Below are positions 7,967-16,342 of a stretch of DNA of 34,654 nucleotides, one piece after another. The DNA is taken from NCBI GenBank assembly GCA_041749275.1, contig JBGTBQ010000112.1, positions 1 to 34,654 on the forward strand. The letters run 5' to 3'. The notes beneath the pieces were generated by a model. That model was not told the DNA's origin. It made no database searches and saw only the letters and a list, made by a program, of their open reading frames with translations. The position numbers and the translations under genes are program-made. This DNA comes from JBGTBQ01 sp041749275 (GTDB lineage: Bacteria; Acidobacteriota; Blastocatellia; Pyrinomonadales; Pyrinomonadaceae). How positions within the stretch are numbered: position 1 is the first letter of the stretch; every line of letters begins with the position of its first letter.

Positions 7967-10222
7967 ATGCTGGAACGAATACTTCCGAGGCCAAGTCGCG
8001 GAGCCATCGCGCGCTCGGCGCTCTTGTTCTTCGGCCTGCTTGCCGTAGCTTGCCTTGTACACGAAGCCGTCGCATCGGGGCAGAGCACGGGTGTCAATGT
8101 CAAACCAAAGATGCCCGCCACAAAGCAGGGAGAATTAGTCTCTCGCACCTACGATTTCCGCTTCGGCCCGAACCCGTTCGCGCCCGGTAACTCCTCGTCC
8201 GCGACGGGTGGCTTCATCCCCGGCGAGAAGTTCATTTCCGCCGCGCGCTGCGCGACCTGTCACGCCGACACGCACGCGCAGTGGCGGCAGTCCGCGCACG
8301 GCAACGCCTTCCGCGAACCGTTCTATCAGAAGAACGTCAAGGACATCATCGCGCAGAAGAACATCGCGTTTACGCGCCACTGCGAATCGTGCCACAACCC
8401 GGCGGCGCTCTTCTCCGGCGCGCTCACGGACAAGCCCGCCTTCAAGGAGCGTCCCTTCGATGAGGAGGGCGTCTCCTGCATCGCCTGCCACTCGATTCAG
8501 TCGGTCAACGGCAAAGGCATCGGCGGGTACGTCATGGGCGAGCCGGCGCTGATCGAAAAAGAAGACGGCACGCGCCTGCTGGAAGGCGTCACCGACCAGC
8601 AAATCCTCGACAACGTGTCGCAGCACCGCCGCGCGATGATGCGCCCGTTGCTGAAACAGCCGGAGTTCTGCGCCTCGTGCCACAAGTCACAGGTGCCGAA
8701 GGAGCTGAACGACTACAAGTTTCTCCGCGCCTTCTCGGTCGGCGACGAGCTACAGATGTCTTCGTTCTCGAAAGAGTCGCCACACCCCTATTACGTGCGC
8801 GACAAAGAGACGTGCAACACCTGCCACATGAAGCCGGAGGCCGCACCGAAGTTCGACGTGTCGGCCAAAGATGGCGTGGTCAAGTCGCACCGCTGGCCGG
8901 CGGCTAACACCGCCATCCCCTACTTCTACGGCTGGCCGGAGCAGCTCGAAGCCGTCACGAAATTTCTCGAAGCGGATGCGCTCGGGGTGGACATCTTCGC
9001 CGTCCGCCGCCGCGCGGAGAACGATGAGAAGGAAGAGTTGATCGCGCCGCTTAACCGCGGCACGTTCAAGATCAACCGGGGCGACACGATTACCGCCGAT
9101 GTCGTCATCACGAACAAGAACATGGGCCACTCGTTCCCGCCGGAACTGCGCGACTTCTACGAAGCTTACGTCGAATTTACGGTGGCGGACGCCGCGACCG
9201 GGAAGGCCATCTATCGCTCCGGCTACATGAAACCCGACGGCCATCTCGACGATTCGGCGCACAACTACAAGACCTATCTCGTCATGGGCGACGGCACTTT
9301 CAACACGAAGCACCACATCTGGCGGACGCGCGTCATCGCGCAGAACAACCAGATTCATTCCGGGCGCTCGGACATGGCCCGCTACCGCTTCCAGATTTCC
9401 GAGTCGGTCGGCGCCGCCGTGACGCTGACCGCGCGTCTGCGCTACCGCCGTTTCACAAAGGTCTTTCAGGACTACGCGCTCGGTAAGTCAGTGGACTACC
9501 CCAACGTAACGATGGCGACGACCGTGTACACGATGCACATCGGCGAGAACCGGAGCACGGAGCCGTCGCAGGGCGCCGTGCCCGACTGGCGGCGCTGGAA
9601 CAACTACGGCATCGCGCTCTTCGATGGTCGCCAGTTCGCGCTCGCGGCGGAGGCGTTCGCGCGCGTCGCCGAACTAGACGCGGCTTATCGCCCGATGGCG
9701 CTCACGAATCGCGCGCTCGCCCTGATCGAACTCGACCGCTGGAAAGAGGCGTCTGAACTGGTGGACGCGGCGCTTGAAATCAACCCGAATCTACACCGTG
9801 CGCTCTTCCAGCGGGCGCGCATCCGCACGAAGCGCGGCCAACTCGCCGAGGCCGAGGCGGACATCCGTCGCGTGCTCGAAGCCTACCCGCGCGACCGTCT
9901 GTCGCTGCAACAGCTTGGCGAGTTGTCAAAGATCAAGCGCGACTTCACCGCCGCGCGCGAGGTTTATGAGCGCGTCCTCCAAATAGACCCGGAGGATGCC
10001 GGCGCTCATTACAACCTGATGCTTGTCTACCGCAAGCTCGGCATGAACGATGAAGCGCGACGAGAGGCAAAAATCTTCGCCGATCTGAAGGACGACCCCG
10101 GCGCGCTCCACATCGCGAGCGAGTTTTTGCGGCGTCATCCGGAGATGAAGGGTGAGAGCGTGCCGTGGCACGTCCACGATCTCACGCGCCCGCATGGCGA
10201 GATGGCAGGCCCGGTCAAATGA
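7967..10222 (+). CDS. Five-haem cytochrome c (c554-like) fused to C-terminal TPR domain
   Basis: 751 residues. An N-terminal hydrophobic segment (LLFFGLLAVACL, residues 19-30) followed by VASGQ indicates Sec export, as needed for periplasmic haem attachment. Five CXXCH haem-binding motifs are visible: CATCH 95-99, CESCH 139-143, CIACH 171-175, CASCH 235-239 and CNTCH 283-287. The ATCHADTHAQW...SAHGNAF arrangement resembles the cytochrome c554/c-prime type of multihaem proteins. Residues about 350-540 have few Cys and include a beta-rich region, and about 545-710 contain four to five TPR units (ALFDGRQFALAAEAFARV, LIELDRWKEASELVDAAL, AHYNLMLVYRKLGM). Likely an electron carrier or oxidoreductase on the periplasmic side; the redox substrate cannot be read from the sequence. 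The next gene, a small cytochrome c, starts 4 nt after the stop codon and is a probable electron-transfer partner. Confidence 0.9.
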   Translation: MLERILPRPSRGAIARSALLFFGLLAVACLVHEAVASGQSTGVNVKPKMPATKQGELVSRTYDFRFGPNPFAPGNSSSATGGFIPGEKFISAARCATCHADTHAQWRQSAHGNAFREPFYQKNVKDIIAQKNIAFTRHCESCHNPAALFSGALTDKPAFKERPFDEEGVSCIACHSIQSVNGKGIGGYVMGEPALIEKEDGTRLLEGVTDQQILDNVSQHRRAMMRPLLKQPEFCASCHKSQVPKELNDYKFLRAFSVGDELQMSSFSKESPHPYYVRDKETCNTCHMKPEAAPKFDVSAKDGVVKSHRWPAANTAIPYFYGWPEQLEAVTKFLEADALGVDIFAVRRRAENDEKEELIAPLNRGTFKINRGDTITADVVITNKNMGHSFPPELRDFYEAYVEFTVADAATGKAIYRSGYMKPDGHLDDSAHNYKTYLVMGDGTFNTKHHIWRTRVIAQNNQIHSGRSDMARYRFQISESVGAAVTLTARLRYRRFTKVFQDYALGKSVDYPNVTMATTVYTMHIGENRSTEPSQGAVPDWRRWNNYGIALFDGRQFALAAEAFARVAELDAAYRPMALTNRALALIELDRWKEASELVDAALEINPNLHRALFQRARIRTKRGQLAEAEADIRRVLEAYPRDRLSLQQLGELSKIKRDFTAAREVYERVLQIDPEDAGAHYNLMLVYRKLGMNDEARREAKIFADLKDDPGALHIASEFLRRHPEMKGESVPWHVHDLTRPHGEMAGPVK

Positions 10223-10226
10223 GGAG

Positions 10227-10610
10227 ATGAATTCACGCATAATGAGAACGATCAAGGGAATGATCTTGTTGACAAGTGTCGTGCTGTTTGTCGCTTGGGT
10301 CGCGGGCGCGGCGCAGGGCGTCGAAGGGAAGAAGGGCAAGTCGGCGCCTTTAAAATTTGAGAGAGGGAAGGTGGTCTACCTCGCCAACTGCGCGCGTTGC
10401 CACGGAGCAGACGGCCTCGGCCAGACGACCATGGGAAAGATGGTCGAGGCGCCCGACATATCGGATGCGAAGTGGCAGTCAAAGCGCGGCAAGTCGCGCA
10501 TGATCTCTTCCGTCTCGCGTGGGCGCGGTCAAATGCCCGCCTTCGCAAAGAAGCTCACGAAGGATGAGATCGCCACCGCCGTCGCCTATGTGCGGACGCT
10601 CAGAAAGTAA
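10227..10610 (+). CDS. Small monohaem c-type cytochrome
   Basis: 127-residue class I-like cytochrome c. An N-terminal hydrophobic stretch (ILLTSVVLFVAWVAGAAQ, residues 13-30) provides export or membrane anchoring. The haem motif CARCH is at residues 55-59, followed by GADGLG, and the distal Met ligand is probably M103 in GRGQMPAF. The C-terminal helix (DEIATAVAYVRTL) is typical of the cytochrome cbb3-subunit/CcoP-like domain family. Start choice is ambiguous: GAGGAG (10221-10226) abuts the ATG at 10227, and the alternative ATG 10242 lies 15 nt from it; both leave an intact signal. It is separated by only 4 nt from the multihaem cytochrome gene, so the two are almost certainly co-translated and may exchange electrons. 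Confidence 0.88.
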   Translation: MNSRIMRTIKGMILLTSVVLFVAWVAGAAQGVEGKKGKSAPLKFERGKVVYLANCARCHGADGLGQTTMGKMVEAPDISDAKWQSKRGKSRMISSVSRGRGQMPAFAKKLTKDEIATAVAYVRTLRK

Positions 10611-10685
10611 TAAGCGGATGCGTTAAGCTGGGAGCGCGCGTTCTCCGGATTGTTCAAATTCCCCGTATCTTCAGACGTAAATCGC

Positions 10686-12611
10686 ATGAAGCTTCGAGCG
10701 TCACGCTCTCTCTTGTACACACTTGCGGCATTCGTCGCGCTTCTTCTAACCACCTCCGCCGACGCGCAAAATCACGTCCCGCACATCACCAAGATCGAGC
10801 CGCCGTCATGGTGGGCGAATCACACCATCAACCCGGTGCGCCTGCTCATCCGTGGCAGCGGTTTGGAGTATGTGCGCGTGTCCGCCGACGAAGGAGCGCC
10901 GTTCGAGGTCTTCGGACAGACGGTGAATGCGGCGGGCACGTACATGTTCGTCAACCTTCGTGTCAACTCGAAAGCCGTGCCCGGCGATTACAAGCTGCTC
11001 TTTCGGAGCAGCACGGGCAGGGCTGATTTTCCATTCCGCATCAACGCGCCGCTCGACCCCGACAAAAATTTTCAGGGCATCACCAACGATGACGTGATCT
11101 ATCTCATCATGCCCGACCGTTTCTCGAACGGCGACACGTCGAACGACGCGCCCAAAGATGCCCCGCCCGAAGCCAACGACCGCGCAAACGCGCGCGCGTG
11201 GCATGGCGGCGATTTGCGCGGCATCATCAAACGCCTGCCGTACCTGAAAGAACTCGGCGTCACCGCGCTCTGGCTCAATCCGTGGGTGGACAACTGGAAC
11301 GGCGTCAACCGTTGTGACAAGCCGTGGTGTCCGAGCACCTACTACCACGGCTATCACGCCGTTGATTACTACTCGGTCGAAGACCGCTTCGGCGACCTTG
11401 CTACTTTGCGCGAGTTGACCGAGAAGGCGCACGCGCTCGGAATAAAAATCATACAGGATCAGGTCGCTAACCACGTCGTCACGCATCACCCGTGGGCCAC
11501 CAACCCGCCGCTCGACAACTGGTTTCACGGCTCGGTCAAAAGCCATGTGCTGAACCCTTTCCGCGGCGACCTTTTGCTCTCGCCCAACGCGCACGAGGCG
11601 GCGCGTCGTCCCACGCTCGACGGATGGTTCGCCGATGACATGCCGGACATGAATCAGGAAGAGCCGGAGGTCGCGCGCTACGAGATACAGAACGCGCTGT
11701 GGTGGGTCGGCATCACCGGCATGGACGGCATCCGGCAAGACACGATCCAATACATGCCGCGCGCCTTCATCCGCGACTTGAGCCGCGCGCTGCACCGACA
11801 GTATCCGCGCATGTGGATGGTCGGCGAGGTCTTCGACCGCGACCCCGTCCACACGGCTTTCTTTATGGGCGGTCGCGCGGGGTGGGACGGCGTGGATACG
11901 GAGCTGGATTCGGTCTTCGACTTTCCCGTGTGGCAAGCCTCGCTCGACGTGTTCACCGGCAAGCGGCCCGTGAAGCTTTTGCGCGACATGTTGAAGCACG
12001 ACGCGGCTTATCCCGATCCGTCGCGCCTGACGACGATGGCGAACAACCACGACGTGAAGCGCTTCATGTCGCTCGAAGGCGCAACGCTCGAAGGCTCGAT
12101 GCTGCACGTCGCTTTCACTCTTTCGATTCGCGGCACGCCGCAGCTCTACTACGGCGAAGAGATTGCGATGGAGGGCGGCGACGACCCCGACAACCGGCGC
12201 GACTTTCCCGGCGGTTTCCCCAATGATGCGCGCAACGCTTTTGAAAAAAGCGGACGCAACGCCACCGAGCAGCGCATGTTCGAGTGGACGCGCGACTGGA
12301 TACGCCTGCGCCGCGAGCACTCTTCAATCCGACGCGGCGCGATGATAGACCTCTTCTACGACGACGACGCCTACGCCTTCGCGCGCCGCGACGACAAGGA
12401 AACGGTCGTCATCGTTTTTAACCGCGCCGCCATGCCAAAGGAGATTTCCATTCCGGCGGAGATGATCGAAGCCCGCGACGGCGCGCGACTCGAACCGCTG
12501 CTCGTGGCGAAAGATCGTCCGGTCGTCGCGGCGGGGGTGGTGAAAGTCGTCGTGCCCGCGAAGACGGCAGCAGCATACAAAATTGAAACAGGTCAGAACC
12601 GCCTGCGGTAG
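10686..12611 (+). CDS. Exported GH13 cyclomaltodextrinase/neopullulanase-like alpha-amylase (enzyme 1)
   Basis: 641 residues with a clear signal peptide (LYTLAAFVALLLTTSADAQ, residues 10-28); ATG 10686 is preferred over an upstream TTG at 10650. An N-terminal beta domain (IEPPSWWANHTINPVRLL) of the kind found in cyclomaltodextrinases is followed by a GH13 barrel. Conserved regions: DQVANH (258-263), GIRQDT with nucleophile D352, VGEVF with acid/base E381, and NNHD with D456. The fifth region reads MPDMN (319-323), close to the MPDLN signature of enzymes intermediate between the oligo-1,6-glucosidase and neopullulanase groups. Expected to hydrolyse alpha-1,4 (possibly alpha-1,6) bonds of maltodextrins, cyclodextrins or pullulan in the periplasm or at the surface. 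Two Cys in NRCDKPWC could form a disulfide. The last seven residues and the stop codon are encoded inside a 33-bp repeat arm. Enzyme 2 at 14342 is a paralogue. Confidence 0.92.
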   Translation: MKLRASRSLLYTLAAFVALLLTTSADAQNHVPHITKIEPPSWWANHTINPVRLLIRGSGLEYVRVSADEGAPFEVFGQTVNAAGTYMFVNLRVNSKAVPGDYKLLFRSSTGRADFPFRINAPLDPDKNFQGITNDDVIYLIMPDRFSNGDTSNDAPKDAPPEANDRANARAWHGGDLRGIIKRLPYLKELGVTALWLNPWVDNWNGVNRCDKPWCPSTYYHGYHAVDYYSVEDRFGDLATLRELTEKAHALGIKIIQDQVANHVVTHHPWATNPPLDNWFHGSVKSHVLNPFRGDLLLSPNAHEAARRPTLDGWFADDMPDMNQEEPEVARYEIQNALWWVGITGMDGIRQDTIQYMPRAFIRDLSRALHRQYPRMWMVGEVFDRDPVHTAFFMGGRAGWDGVDTELDSVFDFPVWQASLDVFTGKRPVKLLRDMLKHDAAYPDPSRLTTMANNHDVKRFMSLEGATLEGSMLHVAFTLSIRGTPQLYYGEEIAMEGGDDPDNRRDFPGGFPNDARNAFEKSGRNATEQRMFEWTRDWIRLRREHSSIRRGAMIDLFYDDDAYAFARRDDKETVVIVFNRAAMPKEISIPAEMIEARDGARLEPLLVAKDRPVVAAGVVKVVVPAKTAAAYKIETGQNRLR

Positions 12612-12695
12612 CGGGCGGGTCAATCGGCCCCGACCTCAAAGCTGTGTAGTCAAGCATGGCATACCCGCCCGCTACCGCAGGCGGTTCTGACCTGT
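12588..12695. repeat. 33-bp perfect inverted repeat (REP family B) spanning the enzyme 1 stop codon
   Basis: Left arm 12588-12620 and right arm 12663-12695 are perfect reverse complements over 33 bp, with a 42-nt spacer. The core CAGAACCGCCTGCGGTAG recurs three times at 20758-20867. The left arm supplies the codons for the C-terminal TGQNRLR and the TAG stop of the GH13 gene. The structure would fold into a very stable hairpin in the mRNA between this gene and malQ. No T-run follows either arm, so a REP/BIME-like role fits better than an intrinsic terminator. Confidence 0.85.
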
Positions 12696-12767
12696 GCGCT
12701 CCAAGCGTCGCGTGCTGTCGCGTCTTCCGCTTGACTAAATTTTCAATATGGAACAGGCGAGGTAAAC

Positions 12768-14345
12768 ATGACCTTTCCAAGAGCCAGCGGCATTCTCCTG
12801 CACCCGACATCACTCCCCGGACGCTTCGGCATCGGCGATCTCGGCGACGAGGCTTACAAGTTCATAGACTTCCTCGCCGAGAGCGGGCAGACGCTCTGGC
12901 AGGTGCTCCCGCTGGGGCCGACCGGATACGGTGACTCGCCCTATCAATGCTTCTCCGCCTTCGCCGGCAACGCCATGCTCGTCTCGCCGGCGCGGCTCGT
13001 CGAAGTGGGCTTTCTCGATAAAAAAGATATCGCTGATGTGCCGGACTTCGACCTCGACCGGGTCGAGTTCGGGCGCGTCATCGAGTACAAGTCGGGACTA
13101 CTGCGGAAGGCGTTCGATAACTTCCGGCGCACGACCGACACCGGGTTGCGGAGCGACTTTGAGACCTTTAACCAGAATGCCGCCGTGTGGCTCGACGATT
13201 ACGCGCTCTACCGCGCGATGAAGGACGCGCGCGACGGCGCGGCGTGGAATCGGTGGGAAAAGCCGCTGGTCAGGCGCGACCCGGAAGCCCTCGTCGCCGC
13301 GCGCGACGCGCTGCACGAAGAGATCGAGGCGCACAAGTTTTATCAATATCTCTTCTTCAAACAATGGTCCGAACTGAAAGCCTACTGCCGCGAAAAGCGC
13401 GTCTCCATCGTCGGCGACATTCCGATCTTCGTCGCGCACGATTCCTCGGACGTGTGGGCGCAGCCCGAACAGTTCCGGCTTGACGCCGAAGGCAACCCGC
13501 TCTTCATCGCCGGCGTGCCGCCCGACTACTTCAGCAAGACCGGGCAGCTCTGGGGAAATCCCCTGTACGACTGGGAGCAGATGAAGGCGGACGGCTTCCA
13601 CTGGTGGATCGAGCGCGCGAGCGCGACGCTCCGCCTCGTAGACATTCTGCGGATTGACCATTTCCGCGGCTTCGCCGCCTACTGGGAGATACCGGGCGGC
13701 GACCTGACCGCCGAGCGCGGACGCTGGGTGCCCGCGCCCGGCAAAGAGTTGTTCCGCGCGATTCGCAACGCGCTTGGCGAACTGCCCATCGTCGCCGAAG
13801 ACCTCGGCGTCATCACGCCCGACGTGGTGGCCTTGCGCGAGGAGTTCAAATTTCCGGGGATGCGTATCCTGCAATTCGGCTTTAGCACCGACGCGCGGAA
13901 CAAAGACCTGCCGCACAACTACCCGCCGAACTCCGTCGTCTATACGGGCACGCATGACAACGACACTATCGTCGGCTGGTTCAGCAGCCGCGCCGGTGAA
14001 GGCTCGACGCGCACCGCCGAACAGATCGAACGCGAGCGCGAGTTCTGCATGAACTATCTCAGCACGGACGGCGCGGAGGTTCACTGGGATTTCATCCGCG
14101 CGGCGCTGGCCTCGGTCTCGAACACTGCGCTGATGCCGCTTCAGGACGTGCTCGGACTCGGCACGGAGGCGCGCATGAATCTGCCGGCGAGCACCTCCGG
14201 CAACTGGAACTGGCGCTACCGCGCCGAGATGATTACCGGCGCGATCACCGAGCGTCTGCACAAATTGACGCATCTCTACGGGCGCGACCCCCTGCTGGAA
14301 CCGGTCGAGCATCACACACACGAAACGGAAGAAGCCATCGCATGA
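12768..14345 (+). CDS. malQ: 4-alpha-glucanotransferase (amylomaltase, GH77)
   Basis: 525 residues, the usual length of the short bacterial amylomaltase type. There is no signal peptide, so it is cytoplasmic, unlike the flanking GH13 enzymes. The N-terminus (RASGILLHPTSLPGRFGIGDLG) and GYGDSPYQ are diagnostic of GH77. Catalytic residues are visible: nucleophile D297 in LRIDHFRG, acid/base E344 in IVAEDLG, and D397 in GTHDND. It transfers glucan segments between maltooligosaccharides, releasing glucose and making longer chains for downstream use. GAGG (12759-12762) lies 5 nt before the ATG. The stop codon overlaps the start of GH13 enzyme 2 in an ATGA quartet, indicating translational coupling. 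Its location downstream of a large inverted repeat may tune expression relative to GH13 enzyme 1. Confidence 0.96.
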   Translation: MTFPRASGILLHPTSLPGRFGIGDLGDEAYKFIDFLAESGQTLWQVLPLGPTGYGDSPYQCFSAFAGNAMLVSPARLVEVGFLDKKDIADVPDFDLDRVEFGRVIEYKSGLLRKAFDNFRRTTDTGLRSDFETFNQNAAVWLDDYALYRAMKDARDGAAWNRWEKPLVRRDPEALVAARDALHEEIEAHKFYQYLFFKQWSELKAYCREKRVSIVGDIPIFVAHDSSDVWAQPEQFRLDAEGNPLFIAGVPPDYFSKTGQLWGNPLYDWEQMKADGFHWWIERASATLRLVDILRIDHFRGFAAYWEIPGGDLTAERGRWVPAPGKELFRAIRNALGELPIVAEDLGVITPDVVALREEFKFPGMRILQFGFSTDARNKDLPHNYPPNSVVYTGTHDNDTIVGWFSSRAGEGSTRTAEQIEREREFCMNYLSTDGAEVHWDFIRAALASVSNTALMPLQDVLGLGTEARMNLPASTSGNWNWRYRAEMITGAITERLHKLTHLYGRDPLLEPVEHHTHETEEAIA

Positions 14346-16270
14346 TTAAGCACGTCTGTCGGCTCGCGCCGCTCGTCTTTCTTCTCGTCGTCGCGTCGCA
14401 CGTCTGCGCGGCGCAAGGGATGCCCGAAGTCCAGAAGGTCGAGCCGCCAAACTGGTGGGCGGGCCATTCGATCAACCCCGTGCGCGTGATGATGCGCGGG
14501 CGGAACCTGCACGGCGCGCGTGTCGAGGCGGTCGGCGCGGGACTGAGTACGGGGCTGACGCGCATCAACCCGGCGGGCACGTATCTCTTCGTTGACGTGG
14601 CGATTGATGAAAACGCCGCTCCCGGCGCGCGTCGCCTGCGCGTGACGAACGCGACGGGCACGACGGAAGCCCCGTTCGAGATCGTCCACGCGCTCTCCCG
14701 CGTCGGTCGTTATCAGGGCTTCACCACCGACGATGTCATCTACTTCATCATGCCCGACCGCTTCGCCGACGGCGATGCGTCGAACAACAACCCGCCGAAG
14801 TCGCCCGGTCTGCTCGACCGCACGAAGGGGCGCTACTATCACGGCGGCGACTTTCAGGGCATCATCAATCGTCTGCCCTATCTCAAAGACCTCGGCGTCA
14901 CGGCCATCTGGATCAATCCCGTCTACGACAACACCGACCGCCTCGACGAACGCGAGATGTACCCGGAGACGGAAGGCGGGCCGAAGCGTCCGACGACCGC
15001 CTATCATGGCTACGGCGCGATTGATTTTTACGGCGTCGAAGAGCGCTATGGCGATATGCGGAAGCTGCGCGAACTGGTGGACAAAGCGCACGCCGCCGGA
15101 ATCAAGGTCATACAGGATCAAATCGCCAACCACACCAGCCCTTATCATCCGTGGGCGACCGACCGGCCCACGCCGACATGGTTCTACGGCACGGTCGAGA
15201 ATCACCTCTCGAACAACTGGCAAAAGTGGACGGCGATGGACCCGAACGCGACGCGTGCGACGCAGCAGCGCAACCTCGAAGGCTGGTTCATAGACATCCT
15301 GCCCGATCTCAATCAGGACGACGAAGAGGTGCGCCGCTATCTCATCCAGAACACGCTCTGGTGGCTCGGCACGGTGGGCTTCGACGCCATCCGCATGGAC
15401 ACGCTCCCGCACGTCCCGCGCCACTTCTGGCGCGACTGGACGGCGGCGATCAAACGTGAATACCCGAACGTCAACATCCTCGGCGAACTCTTCGACGGCG
15501 ACCCCGCGCTCCTCGCCTATTATCAAAAGGGAAGAGCCGGGCATGACGCGATAGACACCGGCATTGACACGCTCTACGACTTCGCGCTGCACTATGCCCT
15601 CCGCGATGTCTTCGCCAAAGGCGAGCCGGTGCGAAAGCTGGCGCAGGTGCTCGCGCACGATCAACTCTACCCGAACCCGCAAGTGCTCGTCCCCTTCGTC
15701 GGCGTCCACGACATGCCGCGCTTTATGAATGAGAAGGGCGCGACCGTCGAAGGCTTGAAACTCGCGCAGACCTTCATCATGACGACGCGCGGCACACCGC
15801 TCCTCTACTATGGCGACGAACTCGCCATGCCCGGCGGCGGCGACCCCGACAACCGCCGCGACTTCCCCGGCGGCTTTCCGGGCGACCCGCGCAACGCCTT
15901 CACCAAGGAAGGCCGCACGTCCGTCGAGAACGTAGTGTTCGAGCACGTCAAGCGCCTAGCGAAGTTGCGCGCCGACCTCCCGGCGCTGCGCCGCGGCTCG
16001 CTCGTCCACGTCTATGATGAGGAGCAGCAGACGGTCTTCGCGCGCGTGCTCCCCGACCAGACGACCTTCCTCGCCTTCAACAACGACACGAAGCCGGCCA
16101 CGCTCAGGTTTAAGCTCAGCCACGCGGGCCTCGACCCGCACGGGCGCTACACGACGAGGCACGACGGCTTGGGTATGGGGGGCAATGCCGGCGGGCGCTG
16201 GCATGGCGACGACGTGGAGCTTCAAATGGCGCCGCGCTCCTCCGCCGTCTTCACGGCTATACTGAAGTGA
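14342..16270 (+). CDS. Exported GH13 cyclomaltodextrinase/neopullulanase-like enzyme (enzyme 2)
   Basis: 642 residues with a signal peptide (LAPLVFLLVVASHVCAAQ, residues 8-25). It has the same layout as enzyme 1: N-terminal beta domain (VEPPNWWAGHSINPVRV), GH13 barrel and short C-terminal beta domain. Conserved regions: DQIANH (259-264), AIRMDT with nucleophile D353, LGELF with acid/base E382, and VHD with H456 and D457. The fifth region is LPDLN (320-324). Region IV has Val where most GH13 enzymes have Asn (or Ser in some subgroups) before HD, and enzyme 1 keeps Asn, so substrate preference may differ. Translation is coupled to malQ by a 4-nt overlap. Expected to cleave maltodextrins or cyclic/branched glucans outside the cytoplasm. 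The gene is followed after 33 nt by the RAYT element. Confidence 0.92.
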   Translation: MIKHVCRLAPLVFLLVVASHVCAAQGMPEVQKVEPPNWWAGHSINPVRVMMRGRNLHGARVEAVGAGLSTGLTRINPAGTYLFVDVAIDENAAPGARRLRVTNATGTTEAPFEIVHALSRVGRYQGFTTDDVIYFIMPDRFADGDASNNNPPKSPGLLDRTKGRYYHGGDFQGIINRLPYLKDLGVTAIWINPVYDNTDRLDEREMYPETEGGPKRPTTAYHGYGAIDFYGVEERYGDMRKLRELVDKAHAAGIKVIQDQIANHTSPYHPWATDRPTPTWFYGTVENHLSNNWQKWTAMDPNATRATQQRNLEGWFIDILPDLNQDDEEVRRYLIQNTLWWLGTVGFDAIRMDTLPHVPRHFWRDWTAAIKREYPNVNILGELFDGDPALLAYYQKGRAGHDAIDTGIDTLYDFALHYALRDVFAKGEPVRKLAQVLAHDQLYPNPQVLVPFVGVHDMPRFMNEKGATVEGLKLAQTFIMTTRGTPLLYYGDELAMPGGGDPDNRRDFPGGFPGDPRNAFTKEGRTSVENVVFEHVKRLAKLRADLPALRRGSLVHVYDEEQQTVFARVLPDQTTFLAFNNDTKPATLRFKLSHAGLDPHGRYTTRHDGLGMGGNAGGRWHGDDVELQMAPRSSAVFTAILK

Positions 16271-16303
16271 GACTGAAGAATAGGGTGCGGAGTTTTTCCA
16301 CGT

Positions 16304-16330
16304 CCGTTTAGAGGCGGGCAATGCCCGCCG
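16304..16330 (+). repeat. Left 27-bp REP/inverted repeat of RAYT unit
   Basis: Begins CCGTTTAGAGGCGGGC and forms a 7-bp stem GGCGGGC/GCCCGCC with an AAT loop. It ends 12 nt before the RAYT start codon, so the hairpin overlaps the place where a ribosome binding site would lie and could keep transposase translation low. The match to the right copy is perfect in inverted orientation. Confidence 0.85.
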
Positions 16331-16342
16331 GTTCGAGTCACG

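Noticed and set aside
10806..12320. 504-codon open frame on the - strand opposite GH13 enzyme 1
   Set aside because: The + strand has a complete GH13 enzyme with all catalytic motifs; the antisense frame has Arg/Val/Ala-rich low-information sequence and is a GC-rich shadow.
12656..12934. 92-codon open frame beginning in the family B repeat
   Set aside because: First part is translated repeat (PPATAGG), rest overlaps malQ in another frame.
14312..15946. 544-codon open frame on the - strand opposite GH13 enzyme 2
   Set aside because: Shadow of a well-supported gene; no recognisable domain or ribosome site.
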